Shown here piece by piece: positions 32,409-45,153 of a stretch of DNA of 64,000 nucleotides. Location: the NCBI RefSeq assembly GCF_963855985.1, contig NC_087093.1, positions 4,719,501 to 4,783,500 on the forward strand, read 5' to 3'. This stretch comes from Ostrinia nubilalis (taxonomy: Eukaryota > Arthropoda > Insecta > Lepidoptera > Crambidae). A program made the position numbers and the translations under genes. Every line of letters begins with the position of its first letter. The first letter of the stretch is position 1. Below the pieces are notes generated by a model that saw only the letters and a list, made by a program, of their open reading frames with translations, was not told the origin of the DNA and searched no databases.

Positions 32409-33836
32409 CCAGTAGAATTAGCTTATAAATCGGAAATAATTCCTACAAAAGATTTTATTGTTTTAATGGCTTCATTAGTTGCCCATTAAGACTCTCCTAA
32501 GTTTTCGACTTCGACGGAGTTGTGCTTAAGTGGTGGGGGCCCCCGAAAGAGGCATTTTTTCGGTTTTCCGGTTATACCGCGTAAAGGACTTACCCTATCA
32601 AAAAGTGGTCTTCATGACGGTTGAAGGGCACTTAATCCTGCATTGAATAAGACCAAATTCATATGTTTTGGACAAACCGTTCTCGCGCTAAAGTTCGGCA
32701 AAGTAGAAAATATACGTATAATTAATGACCCTCTCCACGTCCAATGGTTTGTTACCCACAGGCTTCCAAGTCTTGAAAAGGGCCACCTCAACCAGTGTAA
32801 CCCTATCAAGGCTTACGAGCTTGATGCGCCTATCCTTGTTCGTCCCAGCCGTTCCTTAACTGCGGTTGCTGCACCTCTTCCTGGCACTCACCTGAACGAC
32901 TCTGTGTTACCTACTGTGGCTGCCCCTCTTCCTTGTATCCTCCTGCATGACTACGTTGCCTAGCCGTATGCCTGGTCTAAGGTTCGACGCCAAAAATCAA
33001 CAACAACAAGTTCATATTAAAACGCTGAAGAGTTTTTTGTTTGTTTGTTTGAACGCGCTAATCTTAAGAATTACTAGTTTAATTGAAATCATTATTTTTA
33101 TGTTGAATAGCTCATACATTGAGGAAGGCTATAGGATATATACAATCACTCTACGACTAATAGAGGCGAAGCAGTAAAGAAAAATGTTGCAAGCACGGAA
33201 AATAGTATTGAAACTATTTTCACGCGTACAAAGTTGATTTTGTGGCGTCGAACCTTGGACCAGGCATATAGCTAAGCAATGCAATCGTACAGGAGGGTAC
33301 AAGGAAGAGAGGCAGCCACATTAGGTAACACAGAGTCGTTCAGGAGAGTGTCAGGAAGAGGTGCAGCAACCGCAGTTAAGGAACGGCTGGGACGAACAAG
33401 GATAAGCGAATCAAACTCGTGAGCCTTGTTAGGGTTACACTGGTTAAGGCGACCCTTTACAAGGCTTGGAAGCATGTGGGTAACAAGCCATTGGACGTGG
33501 AGAGGGTCATTAATTATACGTATATTTTCTACTTTGCCGGACTTTAGCGCGAGAACGGTTTGTCCAAAACATATGTATTTGGTCTTATTCAATGCAGGAT
33601 TAAGTGCCCTTTAACCGTCATGAAGACCACTTTTCGATAGGGTAAGTCCTTTACGCGTTATAACCGGAAAACCGAAAAAACGCCGCTTTCGGGGGGCCCC
33701 ACCGTCAAGCACAACTCCGTCGAAGTCGAAAACTTAGGAGAGTCTTAATGGGCAACCAATGAAGCCATTAAAGCAAAAAAAACCTTTTGTAGGAATTATT
33801 TCCGATTTAATCAATTTTTGTGTTTAATTCTACTGG
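32409..33836. repeat. Large inverted duplication (about 590 bp arms, 237 bp spacer)
   Basis: Arm 32409-32998 is the inverse of 33236-33836 at roughly 90 % identity by eye. Each arm contains a 106-codon open frame (plus strand 32643-32963; minus strand 33592-33272) starting MNKTK and containing ICFGQTVLALK and RPSRSLTAVAAPLP. The two predicted peptides differ at about 19 of 106 positions, and most base changes alter residues. This argues that the frame is not under protein constraint. A weak resemblance of the start to reverse-transcriptase C-terminal sequence was not confirmed. The spacer has a repeat-like GAGGAAGGCTATAGGATATA. Confidence 0.85.
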
Positions 33837-34005
33837 CCTAAAAATAGTTTTCAGTTCATGCTTCAGTGAGCATTATCAAGCTTAAAATCGTAATTCACAA
33901 ATCTTACAAGTTAGTTTTTATTTGTCTAAGCATAATGTTTGTCTAATATCAGTCTGATTATAACCTTTTAGAATCACTGGGTAGCGCTCTCCGCTCTACA
34001 GTGGG

Positions 34006-34049
<44 letters not shown>

Positions 34050-34262
34050 AATTTCAGCTAAAGGACGTCCACTGCTGAATATAGGCTTCCCCCAATGCTT
34101 TTCCATATTGACCGGTTGGTAGCGGCTTGCATCCAGCGCCTTCCTGCTGCCTTTATGAGGTGGTCGGTCCACCTTGTGGGCGTTCCACGCTGCGCTTTCT
34201 GGTACATGGCCTCCAGAACCCCAGAACCTTGCTGCACCATCGGCTGTCAGTTCTACGTACCT
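34006..34262 (-). mobile_element. RTE tail with (ATC)n 3' microsatellite
   Basis: A run of about 15 ATC units (34006-34049), the reverse complement of the RTE (GAT)n tail, is followed by the reverse of the last 70 codons (RWTDHLIKAAGRRWMQAATN on the minus strand). The frame is broken at the start and end. Confidence 0.88.
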
Positions 34263-34680
34263 ACTATAGTGAGATATTCCACGTACACTACAGTGACAGT
34301 ATAAGGATTAATCCAGTCCTTATAAAAATGTGAAATTCCCTTATAAAGCGTGTTATCGTTAATTTAGCTTTAATTACCGGGTGTCAAGCCTACTGTGTCA
34401 CACGTGGATCATTGTGACACGTCATAAACCCTTTACGACCCACAGGTGCGACAACAATGTCCTCGCGAACAAAGGTCGCAATTTGTCTTCATCTATCATG
34501 CCGTGGACATCGAACCATCCAATCTTCATCGCTCATTGTTAGACCGCGTTTGGGCAAACTCAAGAAAAAAAAATGTTTGTATCTACAGGAATTAAGTTAT
34601 AAGCCTACAGGAATATACATACGGTATTGGTGCAAAATGTTGAAAAGAACAGAAACAATATAATTTGGCGGTACCCTCTG

Positions 34681-35025
34681 CCGTGAATGTTTCTTTACGA
34701 GATCGAATCAGAAATGAGGAGATCCGTAAACGATTTAAAGTCGCTGACATAGCCCGACGGATTAGCAAGCTGAAGTGGCAATGGGCAGGGCACATAGTAC
34801 GCAGAACAGACGGCCGATAGGGCAGCAAGGTTCTGGAGTGGAGTCCGCGTACCGGATAACGCAGCGTGGGACGTCCACCCACAAGGTGGACCGACGACAT
34901 CATAAAGGTAGCAGGAAAGCGCTGGACGCAGGCCGCTACCAACCGGGTAACATGGAAAGCATTGGGGGAGGCCTATGTTCAGCAGTGGACCCTATGGCTG
35001 AGATGATGATGACGATGAAATTCAC
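34681..35025 (+). mobile_element. RTE tail, ATG-tailed subfamily
   Basis: DRIRNEEIRKRFKVADIARR, ISKLKWQWAGHIVRRTDGR, then frame-shifted SVGRPPTRWTDDI, RWTQAATN and EAYVQQWT segments can be read. The tail is ATGATGATGACGATGA. Small indels break the frame after the TDGR block. Confidence 0.88.
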
Positions 35026-35205
35026 TGTAATGTTTTAACATATTTTAACTAAACCTTCCTCGATTTTTGCTAGAATTGAAGCAAGGATTACTCGATCCAC
35101 ATGCGCATTCAATATTTCAGCTTCATTAGCTTTCATAAAATTTGATGAATAAGTTCAATCGCTTACTCAAACGTTGTAGTCATCACCATCCAGTTTAACT
35201 CACAT

Positions 35206-35703
35206 TATCTATACTTATAATAAATCTGTAGAGAGGTCAATTCTGTACATGAAATATATTTTCAAAATAACTATCAGGGGGTGATTAGTGATCGATACTG
35301 ATGCCAAAAATGCAATCAGTAAAATTTTTGTCTGTCTGTCTGTCTGTCTGTATGTTCCTTATAGAAACAAAAACTACTCGACGGATTTTAACGAAACTTG
35401 GTACAATTATTTTTCATACTCCTGGGCAGGTTATAGGATACTTAGGAATTCCCACGGGAACGGGAATTAGCGGGTAAATCCTTTTGTATGAAAAATCTAA
35501 ACCGCTTGAGTTAGACGCTTGAAATTTGGCATGCAGGTATCTTAGTAAACTTAAAGCTTAGTTACAACAGGATATTGCAAAATTCCCGCGGGAACGGGAG
35601 TTAGCGGGAAAAAACAATTGTATGAAAAAATCTAAACCGCGTAAGATAGATGAAGGGGGTAAAACGGGATCCACGCGTACGAAGTCGCGGGCGGCCGCTA
35701 GTT
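35206..35703 (-). repeat. Dispersed lepidopteran repeat, longer copy
   Basis: Reversed, it starts with CTAGCGGCCGCCCGCGACTT and CGTACGCGTGGATCCCGTTT and ends TACAGATTTATTATAAGTAT. This gives the same start and end as 22759-23095. It contains (GTCT)n at about 35330-35350 and the doubled TAACTAAGCTTTAAGTTTAC unit region. Confidence 0.8.
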
Positions 35704-35902
35704 ACTCAATAAAATCCAAATATAAAATTATAATAAAGTTAACATAAACTTCGAGTTTCTTACCCCTTTTCTATGGATTCTCCCCCTTTTGCAACATACT
35801 TTCATAACTTTGTTTCACGGGGGTTGGCACGTGTCTGTGAATTTAAGAGTACAGCTTCAGTACACTCTTATGTTTGTATCAAAATAGCACTAGTTACTAG
35901 TA

Positions 35903-36373
35903 CAGTCGCGGAATGAAAAGGTTCGTCACCTTAGTGTCGGTTTTCGCTTGCACTAGGTACTGTAAGAGTCAAACCTGCCAACATAACAGAGCAAGAAACA
36001 GTGCTGCTAACATTTAAATAAATATGACGTTTGCTAACGAATAAGGTTTTGCTTGTTTATTTTTCTATCCCATCAGTGCAATGCATTGATGACATTGACC
36101 AATTGACAATAGTTTTTTTTATTTTTAAGAAATAATAATGGCAGGTTGAACCAACAAGAAGGTTTTAGTTTATCAATCATAATAATCTTCTTGACAAGAT
36201 AAATCGTCAAACAAGTTTGATCTGAATAATTTTGAACTTTACTGACGAACAGATAAAGATTATTTTCTCCAACTCGAGATTATTCTGTAACATAGTTTCA
36301 AAAGGTAATATGTGCTCGCGATTCGTTGAAGGAATCAATTTGAAAACTGACGAACCTTTTCATTCCGTGACTG
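35903..36373. mobile_element. MITE with TA target duplication
   Basis: The left end CAGTCGCGGAATGAAAAGGT and the reversed right end CAGTCACGGAATGAAAAGGT are followed by TCGTCA on both sides. TA flanks both ends. It is 471 bp long. The open frame from 36232 crosses the right TIR and is not a gene. Confidence 0.85.
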
Positions 36374-36580
36374 TACATAAGGTGCTTCAGTTTAACTTGA
36401 TTTGCCATCGTATATTTGCCGGTCAGGGACGACACTGTGACATTTTATCTGGAAATAACTTTTGAAACATAACAAATGTTAAAATAGATACAAGAATAAC
36501 GCGAACGATACAGTGTTTCATAACATGTCGTGAAACATGTTACTAGTAAGTATAAAAAGAGTACATGATTTTTATTTAGG

Positions 36581-36800
36581 TACTAGCTGTATTTGGATAA
36601 TATTTCCCGTTTTTGCAATTTTTTCTTTATACTACTCCGCCCCTATTGTCTGTAGGGTGACGTTATATAGCCTAAAATTAAAGCCTTCCTCTATAATATA
36701 TGGGATAACCAACACAAACATAGTTTTTCAAATCGGATCATTAGTTTCTGAGATTAGCGCGTTCAAGCACACAAACAAGCTCTTCAGCTTTATAATATAA
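36581..36800 (+). repeat. Degenerate dispersed repeat (ACTAGCTGT... TTTATAATAT type)
   Basis: TACTAGCTGTATTTGGATAA, ATATAGCCTAAAATTAAAGC and CAAATCGGATCATTAGTTTC, with AAGCACACAAACAAGCTCTT and CAGCTTTATAATAT, follow the usual layout of this lepidopteran repeat class. It is much decayed. Confidence 0.55.
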
Positions 36801-37005
36801 AAAAAAATATAGAAGTAGGTATAGATTATATTATGTATCTAATAAAGAGAAAATAGTGTTAAAAACATTATTATTCTTGCCATTTAGAGAGTTGGGTCAA
36901 AACAACCAGAAAACGCCTGTATAGTCGTGTATAAAAGACAGCACAAGGAAGGCTGAGTATTTTACTTCTTAAGATATTTACTGGAAAAGTCAAGTAGGCT
37001 ATCTA

Positions 37006-38111
37006 CAGTGTGAGTCACGTTAAAGTGTACATATGAAAATAGATGAAACTAGACCTATTTTTATCGACAAAAAAGAGGTCAAAAAATTTTTGAGATTTTT
37101 TTTTTAATTTTTTATCGAATTTTTTTTCTTCCAAGTACTTATTGTAAAGAAAACGTAAAAACTTTTAAACTAAGCGGTATATCCTGATAAAATAAAAGCA
37201 GTAATAATGCTAAATAACAGGCGATACTAAAAAAATACATAAAATACACAAAAAATGCCAACAAATAATAAAAAATGATACTTTTTGAAAAAAATTTGCT
37301 TTTAAATTCATGTTTCTTTGGTTATTTGATAAATTTCTTCAAAAAATGCCCCTATAACAGGTGATTTTTATTACTTTGTATTACTGTCTTTCGTATTATC
37401 TTTGTAAAACCAAAAATCGCATATCTCTATCCCTATCACAACATTTGCTATGATCGTTTGAACAAAGGCCTGCCACAACATTATTCTCCGCTACAGGTAG
37501 AGAAAATTTTAATTTTAACTAAAATGCTTATTTTACTTCGAAATCTTTTGTTTTTATTTGAAATCTAACTTGTCTTTATCAAAATTACAAATCTAGAGCC
37601 ATTTTCAGTATCGTTGTTAACGAAGCGTTGAATGGCGCGCCCGGAGAGGCTTAGTTCAAACGATCATTGCAAACGTTGTGATAGGGATAGAGACATGCGA
37701 TTTTTGGTTTTACGAAGGTAATACGATAGAGAATAATACAAAGTAATAAAAACCACCGGTTATAGGGGCATTTTTTGGAGAAATTTATCAAATAACCAAA
37801 AACACACGAATTTAAAAGCAGATTTTTTTCAAAAAGTATCATTTTTTATTATTTGTTGGCCTTTTTTGTGTATTTTATGTATATTTTTAGTATCGCCTGT
37901 TATTTAGCATTATTATTGTTTTTAATTTATCAGGATATACCTCTTAGTTTAAAAGTTTTTACGTTTTCTTTACAATAAGTACTTGGAAGAAAAAAAAATT
38001 CAATAAAAAATTAAAAAAAAATCTCAAAAATTTTTTGACCTCTTTTTTGTCGATAAAAATAGGTCTAGTTTAATCTATTTTCATATGTACACTTTAACGT
38101 GACTCACACTG
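37006..38111. mobile_element. Foldback (long-TIR) element, CAGTGTGAGTCACG family, copy 1
   Basis: The ends are CAGTGTGAGTCACGTTAAAG and its inverse, flanked by TA. The two arms are inverted copies for about 460 bp each (37006-37470 and 37650-38111) around a loop of about 180 bp that contains the GC-rich GAATGGCGCGCCCGGAGAGG. No transposase. Copy 2 lies at 61395-62496. TA flanks and a CAGTG start suggest a Tc1/mariner-mobilised element. Confidence 0.9.
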
Positions 38112-38697
38112 TATTTAGCTGGAAAAGTAGTTACCGGAAATGACATTCCCATTATTTCTGCTTTGTACAAAATAGTGGACATAAATAGCTATCTTCAATA
38201 TTCGATATTATTAGGTAGGCTGTATACGACAATTCAAAAGCCTGAAAAGCAGTTTGTTTGAAAGCATTGAAAGTTTTTATTTTCCATACGTTGTCAGTAC
38301 AGTGGTCCCAAATAATAGTCACAGAAAAAAATCAGTTTTCCTATCAGTAGTTCTATAGGTAATATGACTTTTCCATGGTAATATGTGGTTGTACCATTAA
38401 ACTACATGTGATGCTGATCTACTGGAGATTGAAGAAGTAGAACCGAAGACTATGCGTGTTAATAGCATTCCCCATTTTAGTTTAGAATAATGGAGATTGA
38501 AAACCATGTATGTGTGTATTATTATTTTACACGTGCCGTATTTATAATGGTATGTAGGTACCTAATTATAATCGTAATTGTAACTAAGCTTAGCCTGTCA
38601 TCTTCAAGGTTAAAGAAGATTATGATACGCGTACAAAATTACTGGCGTAGGTGGATAAGGTATAAAAGATCTTCCGACGTTCCTTGGTAACATCAAT
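38112..38697. other. No gene seen
   Basis: AT-rich. The open frame 38490-38690 has no domain. Confidence 0.4.
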
Positions 38698-38761
38698 ACT
38701 TGTTTTTAACGGTAATTAGCTATAGGAAAGATCCTATAGCTAATTACCGTTAAAAACAAGT
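38698..38761. repeat. Perfect 64 bp hairpin
   Basis: Arms of 30 bp (38698-38727 and 38732-38761) are exact inverse complements around the 4 nt loop AAGA. The left arm includes TAACGGTAATTAGCTATAGG. No flanking duplication was identified. Confidence 0.9.
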
Positions 38762-38989
38762 TTTGTTGTCCTGTAAGAACAGGAAATTACAGAATAATTT
38801 CGTTTTTGCTATACTCTCCTCAACCGACTTCAACAAAATGAGGACGTTCTCAATTTGGTTGGTATATTTTTTTATGTAATAACATCTCTCCAAAGAGTCG
38901 TAAGGTGCAGATTCGGATGCTACTTTATGTAAGGATAAAGTGGGATTTTTGTAACTGACTGAACATGAATGAACATTAGTATGAACATG

Positions 38990-39256
38990 TATGGCGGCGC
39001 GCACATTGCACCGATTTGGTATCGGCCGATTCTCTATACAAATTCGAAGCTGACCAAACTATCGGCCGATAGTAGTCTACGGGGTATCTTAAGCCTAGCC
39101 GTAGACATAAAATTTTTGTCGGCCGATAGTTGATCGTGCTGTTAATTAGTATGTACATTTTGTACATGTACCTATGAAAGTGCGCACATTATAATCGGCC
39201 GATTCTCTATACAAATTCAAAGCCGACGAAATTATCGGCCGACTAAATGTCTGGTC
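38990..39256. mobile_element. Two copies of a TCGGCCGATAGT-type MITE
   Basis: Two diverged copies share GCGCACATTRYAMCGATT-type sequence, ATCGGCCGATTCTCTATACA with AATTC, and TCGGCCGATAGT/TATCGGCCGACT ends: about 38990-39085 and about 39117-39256. A third copy is at 46556-46685. Clean target duplications were not found. Confidence 0.65.
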
Positions 39257-42200
39257 TCCGGCATATACGGGGTGTCTTAAATGCTGATGCCTTTCTCATA
39301 AACTAATGTCGATATCCCAACGGTTAAGGAGAATAATATGAAACTAACGCAGGGATAGGTAACCTTGAGGTAACGGCAGAAGCAGGATCAAGACTCATGG
39401 TATCGAGTGAAGTTTAAACGGCTGAACTTCGCGCGGGCTTACACACGCACCATTAACCCTAATTGCTTTAGTTAGGGGAACCAAATCACTTTTTAGCACT
39501 AAACATTCGAGTCAATCCATATAAATCGACTAGTAATGGAAAGGAAATTAATGGTTGTAACCCACTATACTATTTCTTATTGACTCTTTAGCTCGTGGAA
39601 CCCTATATAAGTGGTCGCATAAGACTGCCTCGATTTGCTGTTACTTGAATGGTTGTAGACTTAGATTTTTAATTCCACTACTATGGCTAAAATTAATATT
39701 AAACGTAAATAGTTAACAATTAGATTAAGTACCTGAAAGATCTGAAACTAAACGCTAAAGAGTTCTTTTCATGACTGAATTTGAGTCTCCCGATATGCGC
39801 GTATGATTTACCTACTACAAATGTAAAAAAAGCAAAAGTACCTACCTACTTACTTACTTTGCAAAAGACAGATTAGTTCAAGTCATACTGCAATACTGAT
39901 CTTATGAACCAAAATAAACTATTTTTCTTTCCTTCTTTCAAAACTATAAATGATATTTTCAACTACTACTGTTACTAGCTAAAAATGAATATACCTACAT
40001 TTGTAATTCTGAAAAGGCCTTGTTATAGAATGAAAACAAAACCAGTTGGCTCAACCCGGCGTCACTTGAAGGGAAACTTTAAGACACCTCTAACCTAAAT
40101 AAATTGCCCATCAGTTAGAGAATGCCCTCTTGGTTCCTTCGTTCCAAGTGTTTCTTTTATAAATTATTTTCGACGGAACATTCTTGGGATTTGCTCACTC
40201 GGGTCTCTGCCTTTTTCAGTTCTGTTTTAACTGAAAACAATATTATTCAAGATGTGGAGTTTTTTTAGTAAGTAATGCTTGTAATTGGCTCTGATATTCG
40301 AAATGGTATGTGTTTTGAAATAATAATGGTATTTCTGATCTTATTAGTCCTCAGTATCTGAGTTTAATCAAAGAATTAGGTATTATAATACGTTGTTACG
40401 CAGTAAGTACGCAGGCAGATTCTCTTTGGAAAGGATAAAAAAAAGTTTGCAGTTTCGTTTTGAAAATGCTTATACAAAAACTCTTATTGGTACTACACAT
40501 GACATACGATCACGTAATATTTTATAACTGTAGGTAATTCAGTTTCAGGGACCACTTTTGAGGCTTTTTAGTGATGAATAATTACTGTATCGTTAAAACA
40601 AAACTATACAGAGGAGTGTTGTTTTTCAATTATCTCAACTTGGTGTACTTTTAATTCCTTACATAGAGCCTATCTCTCTTTTAATGTCTATACCTCTGTA
40701 GTTTCTAATTAAATTAAAGGTACCTACCAAACAATGCAGAATTATAGTACTTTTTGAGTACACGCTAGTTGCAACAATTTCCAAGGTATAAAAGTTGCCA
40801 GTGGGAGCTTTGCAATTGTACGAACTTAGGCGGCGATACAATACCTACTTCTTTGCAAATGAAAACTGCGCCAGCAAAGCAAAGGCACTCTTTCAATAAA
40901 CTGTAAAGAATGTTGCAGGCACTTTAGCAAACTGTACAATACGCTGAATATCTAAATCTTTTAAAAATGTTTATTTGGTTTTTGTATATTTTTTATTGCA
41001 TGGTTAACTATTGAAAAGATGCATTTTTTTTATAACAGCAATAAAATTGACAGTTCAATTAAAAAGTTTCTTCTTGGTGTCGGCATTAGTGCAATAGATG
41101 TCTTTTTATGCTTAGTGAAAGTTTCTTGTTGTGTATGTTCAGGTAAATATTAAAAATATTCAATTTTCGGAATTAAAGTCTCTATCAACTTGCATAAGGC
41201 ATGTACGTACACAATACATCACAGTTCTTAGTTCAAAAGCCCTGTTAAAATAATAATGAGTGCAAATAATAATTTTACAAGATTCGCTCATTTCCCCTTC
41301 CATTTATGTTATTGGTCTGGACACGATGGCATAGCCAGTTGTTCATTCAGTTAACTCGCGTCCAGCTGCGATTACGTCCAAGCAAATTCAACATGTTTGA
41401 ACTAGCACGGATATTCCAATGTTATTCGTTTTTCAACACAATAAGGTTTCAAATTGGGTGAACATAAACGGACCTGCACTATACCTGGGGACCAATTAGT
41501 ACGTTTTGTCCTAGGTTTTGCTTATTTTACCGGTCCATTCTCACGTGAAAACTAAAATCAACAGCTGTGCAAGTTTACATTTTCATAGCACTTTGGGGAA
41601 TCTTAATAAACTAGTGAACTTCCAACACTAAATAAGCTTGAAATTTGATGTAAATTCAGGTGTCAGCAAATCAGAATACTTACCTTTTTTGATGCAAAAT
41701 ATCTCATATTGCAACTGCATAAAATGCAACTTTCTAAACTTTATTTATTTTTCCGTCCATTTCTACTTTGCCAGAATTTCCCAAGTGCCAGCGACACACA
41801 TATAAATGACTTGCTTTTGTATGAGCGACAATACGAGCTCTTGGACTAACTACGCACTACAGTGTTTTAGTACCGACACTCGGCACGGGAGGGCGCTATA
41901 CGTATACAGATACTACACACTACTTACATGTATACAAAGTCGGCATAAAGGCAAAATGATGGTGCCTCGTCTGTACTCAGATAATAATGCCTTGGAACCG
42001 GATGTGAGTGGCGGGAAAAACTCAAATAATAAAGGAGTGCTAGGTTTTTGTGTCGCGGAAAAAATGTGGCCTGTGCAGGTTATTAAGGAAAATGTACAAT
42101 TGGATACAATGCAGGAATGGGTTTCTTTATTTTTATATTAAGTCCACTTTGCTACCAACTTCCTCTATTAGTAGATTTTGTATTAGGACTTTTAGAAAGT

Positions 42201-44960
42201 TGCCGCAGTTATTTTTTTAAGTTTATATAATCACATAAAAAAGAGTATATAAAGCGAATTTAGTTTTACCACAGAATCACCCCCTAATAATAAATAAAGT
42301 TAAGTTTCTTCTTTTAATTTTTCAGCAGTTCAGCTGTCGAAAAAATTGATCTCTTTGGTAGGAGTTTCACTATTTTGAAGTTGAAATCAATTTAAGATGA
42401 TAATAATTATAATTGTTGGTTTTATAAAATCCATCCATGTAAATTATTTGAAAATAACAGCCATACAATTAAGGACCCTTAAGTTGGCTCGATTGAATCT
42501 TTCAGTCCGTCTGGCAGTCTGGTACGAAAGTGCGTCTTCAGTAGTACAAAGTGTGGCATCTTATTGTAATTATGTTAGGGGCTATTTTGCAGCAAAATTT
42601 TACAGCTGGATGTGCTACCGACTGTACAACCCACATAAAAAAGGACGCTTATAATTAATTCAATTTCGCTTTCACAATCGCCACTTTGGGCATGAAAAAG
42701 GGTGTTTCATTTACCTTTGTAATCAAAAGCTCGAAACGAATTCTATGAAGCGGCTTGCAAACAAGTAACTAAAAATACATTTCATAAAATTGAAGTGTCT
42801 GTTTGTATTTCATTAAAATAATAGATTTTACTAAACACTTTTAGAACGTGCCTTATATGGGAGATAATGTTTGTTTCTAATGTTCGAAACGACCAAATTT
42901 ATTTTCCCAGGACTCACTGTTAGATAGCTAATAGGTATTGTAAGGTCTTCAAGCCACGTTAGCCGTACGGTGAAGGTGTCGGACTATAGCCTAATTTACG
43001 TAACTAAACTTCAACAAAACAAATCGCTGAGTTGCGATCCCATCGAGTAATCGTTCTATCGAAATGACCCTTCTGGATACGGCTTTAGAACTGTTTTTCA
43101 ATAGGACGACTTCTAAACGTCAACGAGATTTTGACTGTGTCAAAATACGTGAATTAGGCCACTAGCCGACTCGTGCTATTGTGGTGAGCTCACTCGTGGT
43201 CGTGATACATGCATATTTAGCTTAGTGCGAGGGGCTAACGGGACTATTGTAATTTATATAATAACAAATTACTAATAATATTTTTAAAAAGCTACTGAGA
43301 TTTAGAAAAAAGTTACATTTCTGTGTACAAATTTTAACGGAGTCCATGTAGACAAAGCCGCAGGCAAAAGTTAGTTACGTCTATAAAAACAATGTCACTA
43401 AAGGGTCGAGCTGGGGGGAAATAACGATATTATGTCGAAACTTTGACAATATCACTTGAGTGGGATATTTTTCCAAGTACAGTTTAGGTAAGAACAGTGA
43501 ACAGGGCCGGACTGGGCTTACAAGTGAGGGCACTAATCGAGTTTAGTTAGTAAGAGTACTTTTATAGGGAAAACACATTAAAAGTTTCTCCCTGTGTAAA
43601 TGTACGGCGAGACATTATTGTAAGTCTTTTTTGGTGGCTTGAGGAAGGTAGAGAGTACACGAGTGTATTTATTGGATCAAAATAAATATATATATACAAA
43701 TTAGTTTACCAACTATAAAAAACAGACCACTGTATCTTTGGCGATTCTCTTGGGCGAGTTAATTTAAAGATCAATAGATGTAATAATTATGTAAGTCCGT
43801 GTCAACGGAAACTGACAATCTCGCAAACTAATAAAGTCGATACCAATCTATTTATTTCTTTAGAGATTTAAGTACTCGTAAACTCATCTCTGAATGCAAA
43901 GTGAAACAATGTTCAAGATGTTCATTCAGCATAATCTCTCATTGAGTTGATTATAACATACCTATTCAATTTCCAAAATTCGCAAGAATCACCATTTATT
44001 TTGATGACAGAGAGAACAAAAGCGTAAATGGATAGTTAACACTTTGGCCGATGAACATTACATGTGTCATTCCAATGGATGAGGAAACTAGAATGCAGTA
44101 GTTCTTGTCTCTTTCTAAAACAAAACACAACATACAATCAACTTGTCAACCAGTCAGATTACCATTATGTGCATGCCAGTTTCAATTAGGTACGTTTCCG
44201 CTCGCACACCACAATAAGTCAATCACAAACTTCGAAATGACAAAACAAAATTCACCAATTACTACACAAATTGCCAACTGTGATGTCCCTTGAGGACGCA
44301 CCTGGGTCGCAACATGGTTTTGCCATAGTAAAAGAGATCAGTAAAACTATTTTGTATTAAAGTTTTGATGTTATTATCATCTCGCGCGTAATCGTTATTG
44401 TAGCTAAAAGTTGGCTAGAATTTTGTGATGATTTCCAAGGGCAATCCATCTATGGGGTGATTTTGAAGGTGGGTGATTATTTTGATTATAGCAAGTGGCA
44501 TTGAAAAATATTATATTGACATGCCAAATCAAAGCTTTAGCAACATAGCTACCGTCCCTGCCATATCTAAATTATTGTTTTAGCAAAATTTTTATTTTTA
44601 CGAATCAGGACAATAACATACAGTCGTGGTACTATTAGACTTGCTTTCCTTAAAAAAAAGGTGAAAAGTAATGCTACGATTTAATTTTTACTATGACTTA
44701 ACTTCCACTGTAAAGGATGTAACGGAGTTCGGATTAGCATTTTATTTATTTTGAATCCACCAGTCCGGATACACGGACGGATGGGATCTGACCCTTTACA
44801 TGCAACGACGATTTAGGGTTGGAATTTGTAACAATACATAAAAAAACATAACCCTCCATCTGGCGCAGTCGGGTAAGAATAAAAAAAATACTTAAAATTA
44901 TACCATGTAGAGTTAAAGCATTTTTACAGTTAGTGTTTTTGTTTGCTTAAATCCTTCGTT
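39257..44960. other. Long stretch with no gene seen
   Basis: AT-rich intergenic sequence. Short open frames at 41806-42141 and 42397-42654 lack any recognised domain and have no splice or codon-use support. A remnant of the dispersed TAGCTTTTGCC repeat lies on the minus strand at about 43330-43378. GGGCCGGACTGGGCT at 43505 could be an element end, but no partner was found. Confidence 0.5.
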
Positions 44961-44961
44961 C

Positions 44962-45153
44962 GTTTTAACCAAATTACGTCCACTACTGGACAAAGGCATT
45001 CCCCAAGGATTTGCACAAAGACCGGTCCAGTATAGACCTAGGATGCGCGTAACTTTATCGATTTCACGTTACATTTGTCAAGTAAAATGATCAATAAGAT
45101 TTTATCACGGCGCACATCCTAGCTCGGCTGCGCTGCCTACATCCAGGAACTTA
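44962..45153 (-). mobile_element. RTE tail interrupted by a small MITE
   Basis: CGTTCGTTTTAACCAAATTA with CGTCCACTACTGGACAAAGG, and then TGCGCTGCCTACATCCAGG, are the reverse of the GAAC-tailed RTE end (compare 21040-21140). They are split by a 103 bp insertion at 45028-45130. Confidence 0.75.
45028..45130. mobile_element. Small palindromic MITE inserted into an RTE tail
   Basis: The left end CAGTATAGACCTAGGATGCG pairs imperfectly with CAGCCGAGCTAGGATGTGCG read from the right end. The RTE tail resumes after it (CGCTGCC). No clear target duplication. Confidence 0.6.

Noticed and set aside
32178..32489. 103-codon plus-strand open frame
   Set aside because: Crosses from unique AT-rich sequence into the inverted duplication, so it cannot be an old conserved gene.
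34006..34049. (ATC)n tract considered as an independent microsatellite
   Set aside because: It is the 3' tail of the reversed RTE copy, as shown by the same tail on other copies.
41806..42141. 111-codon plus-strand open frame
   Set aside because: No recognisable domain, no homologous motif and no splice or promoter support; this length is expected by chance in 64 kb.
42397..42654. 85-codon plus-strand open frame
   Set aside because: No domain. Starts in low-complexity ATAATAATTATAATT sequence.
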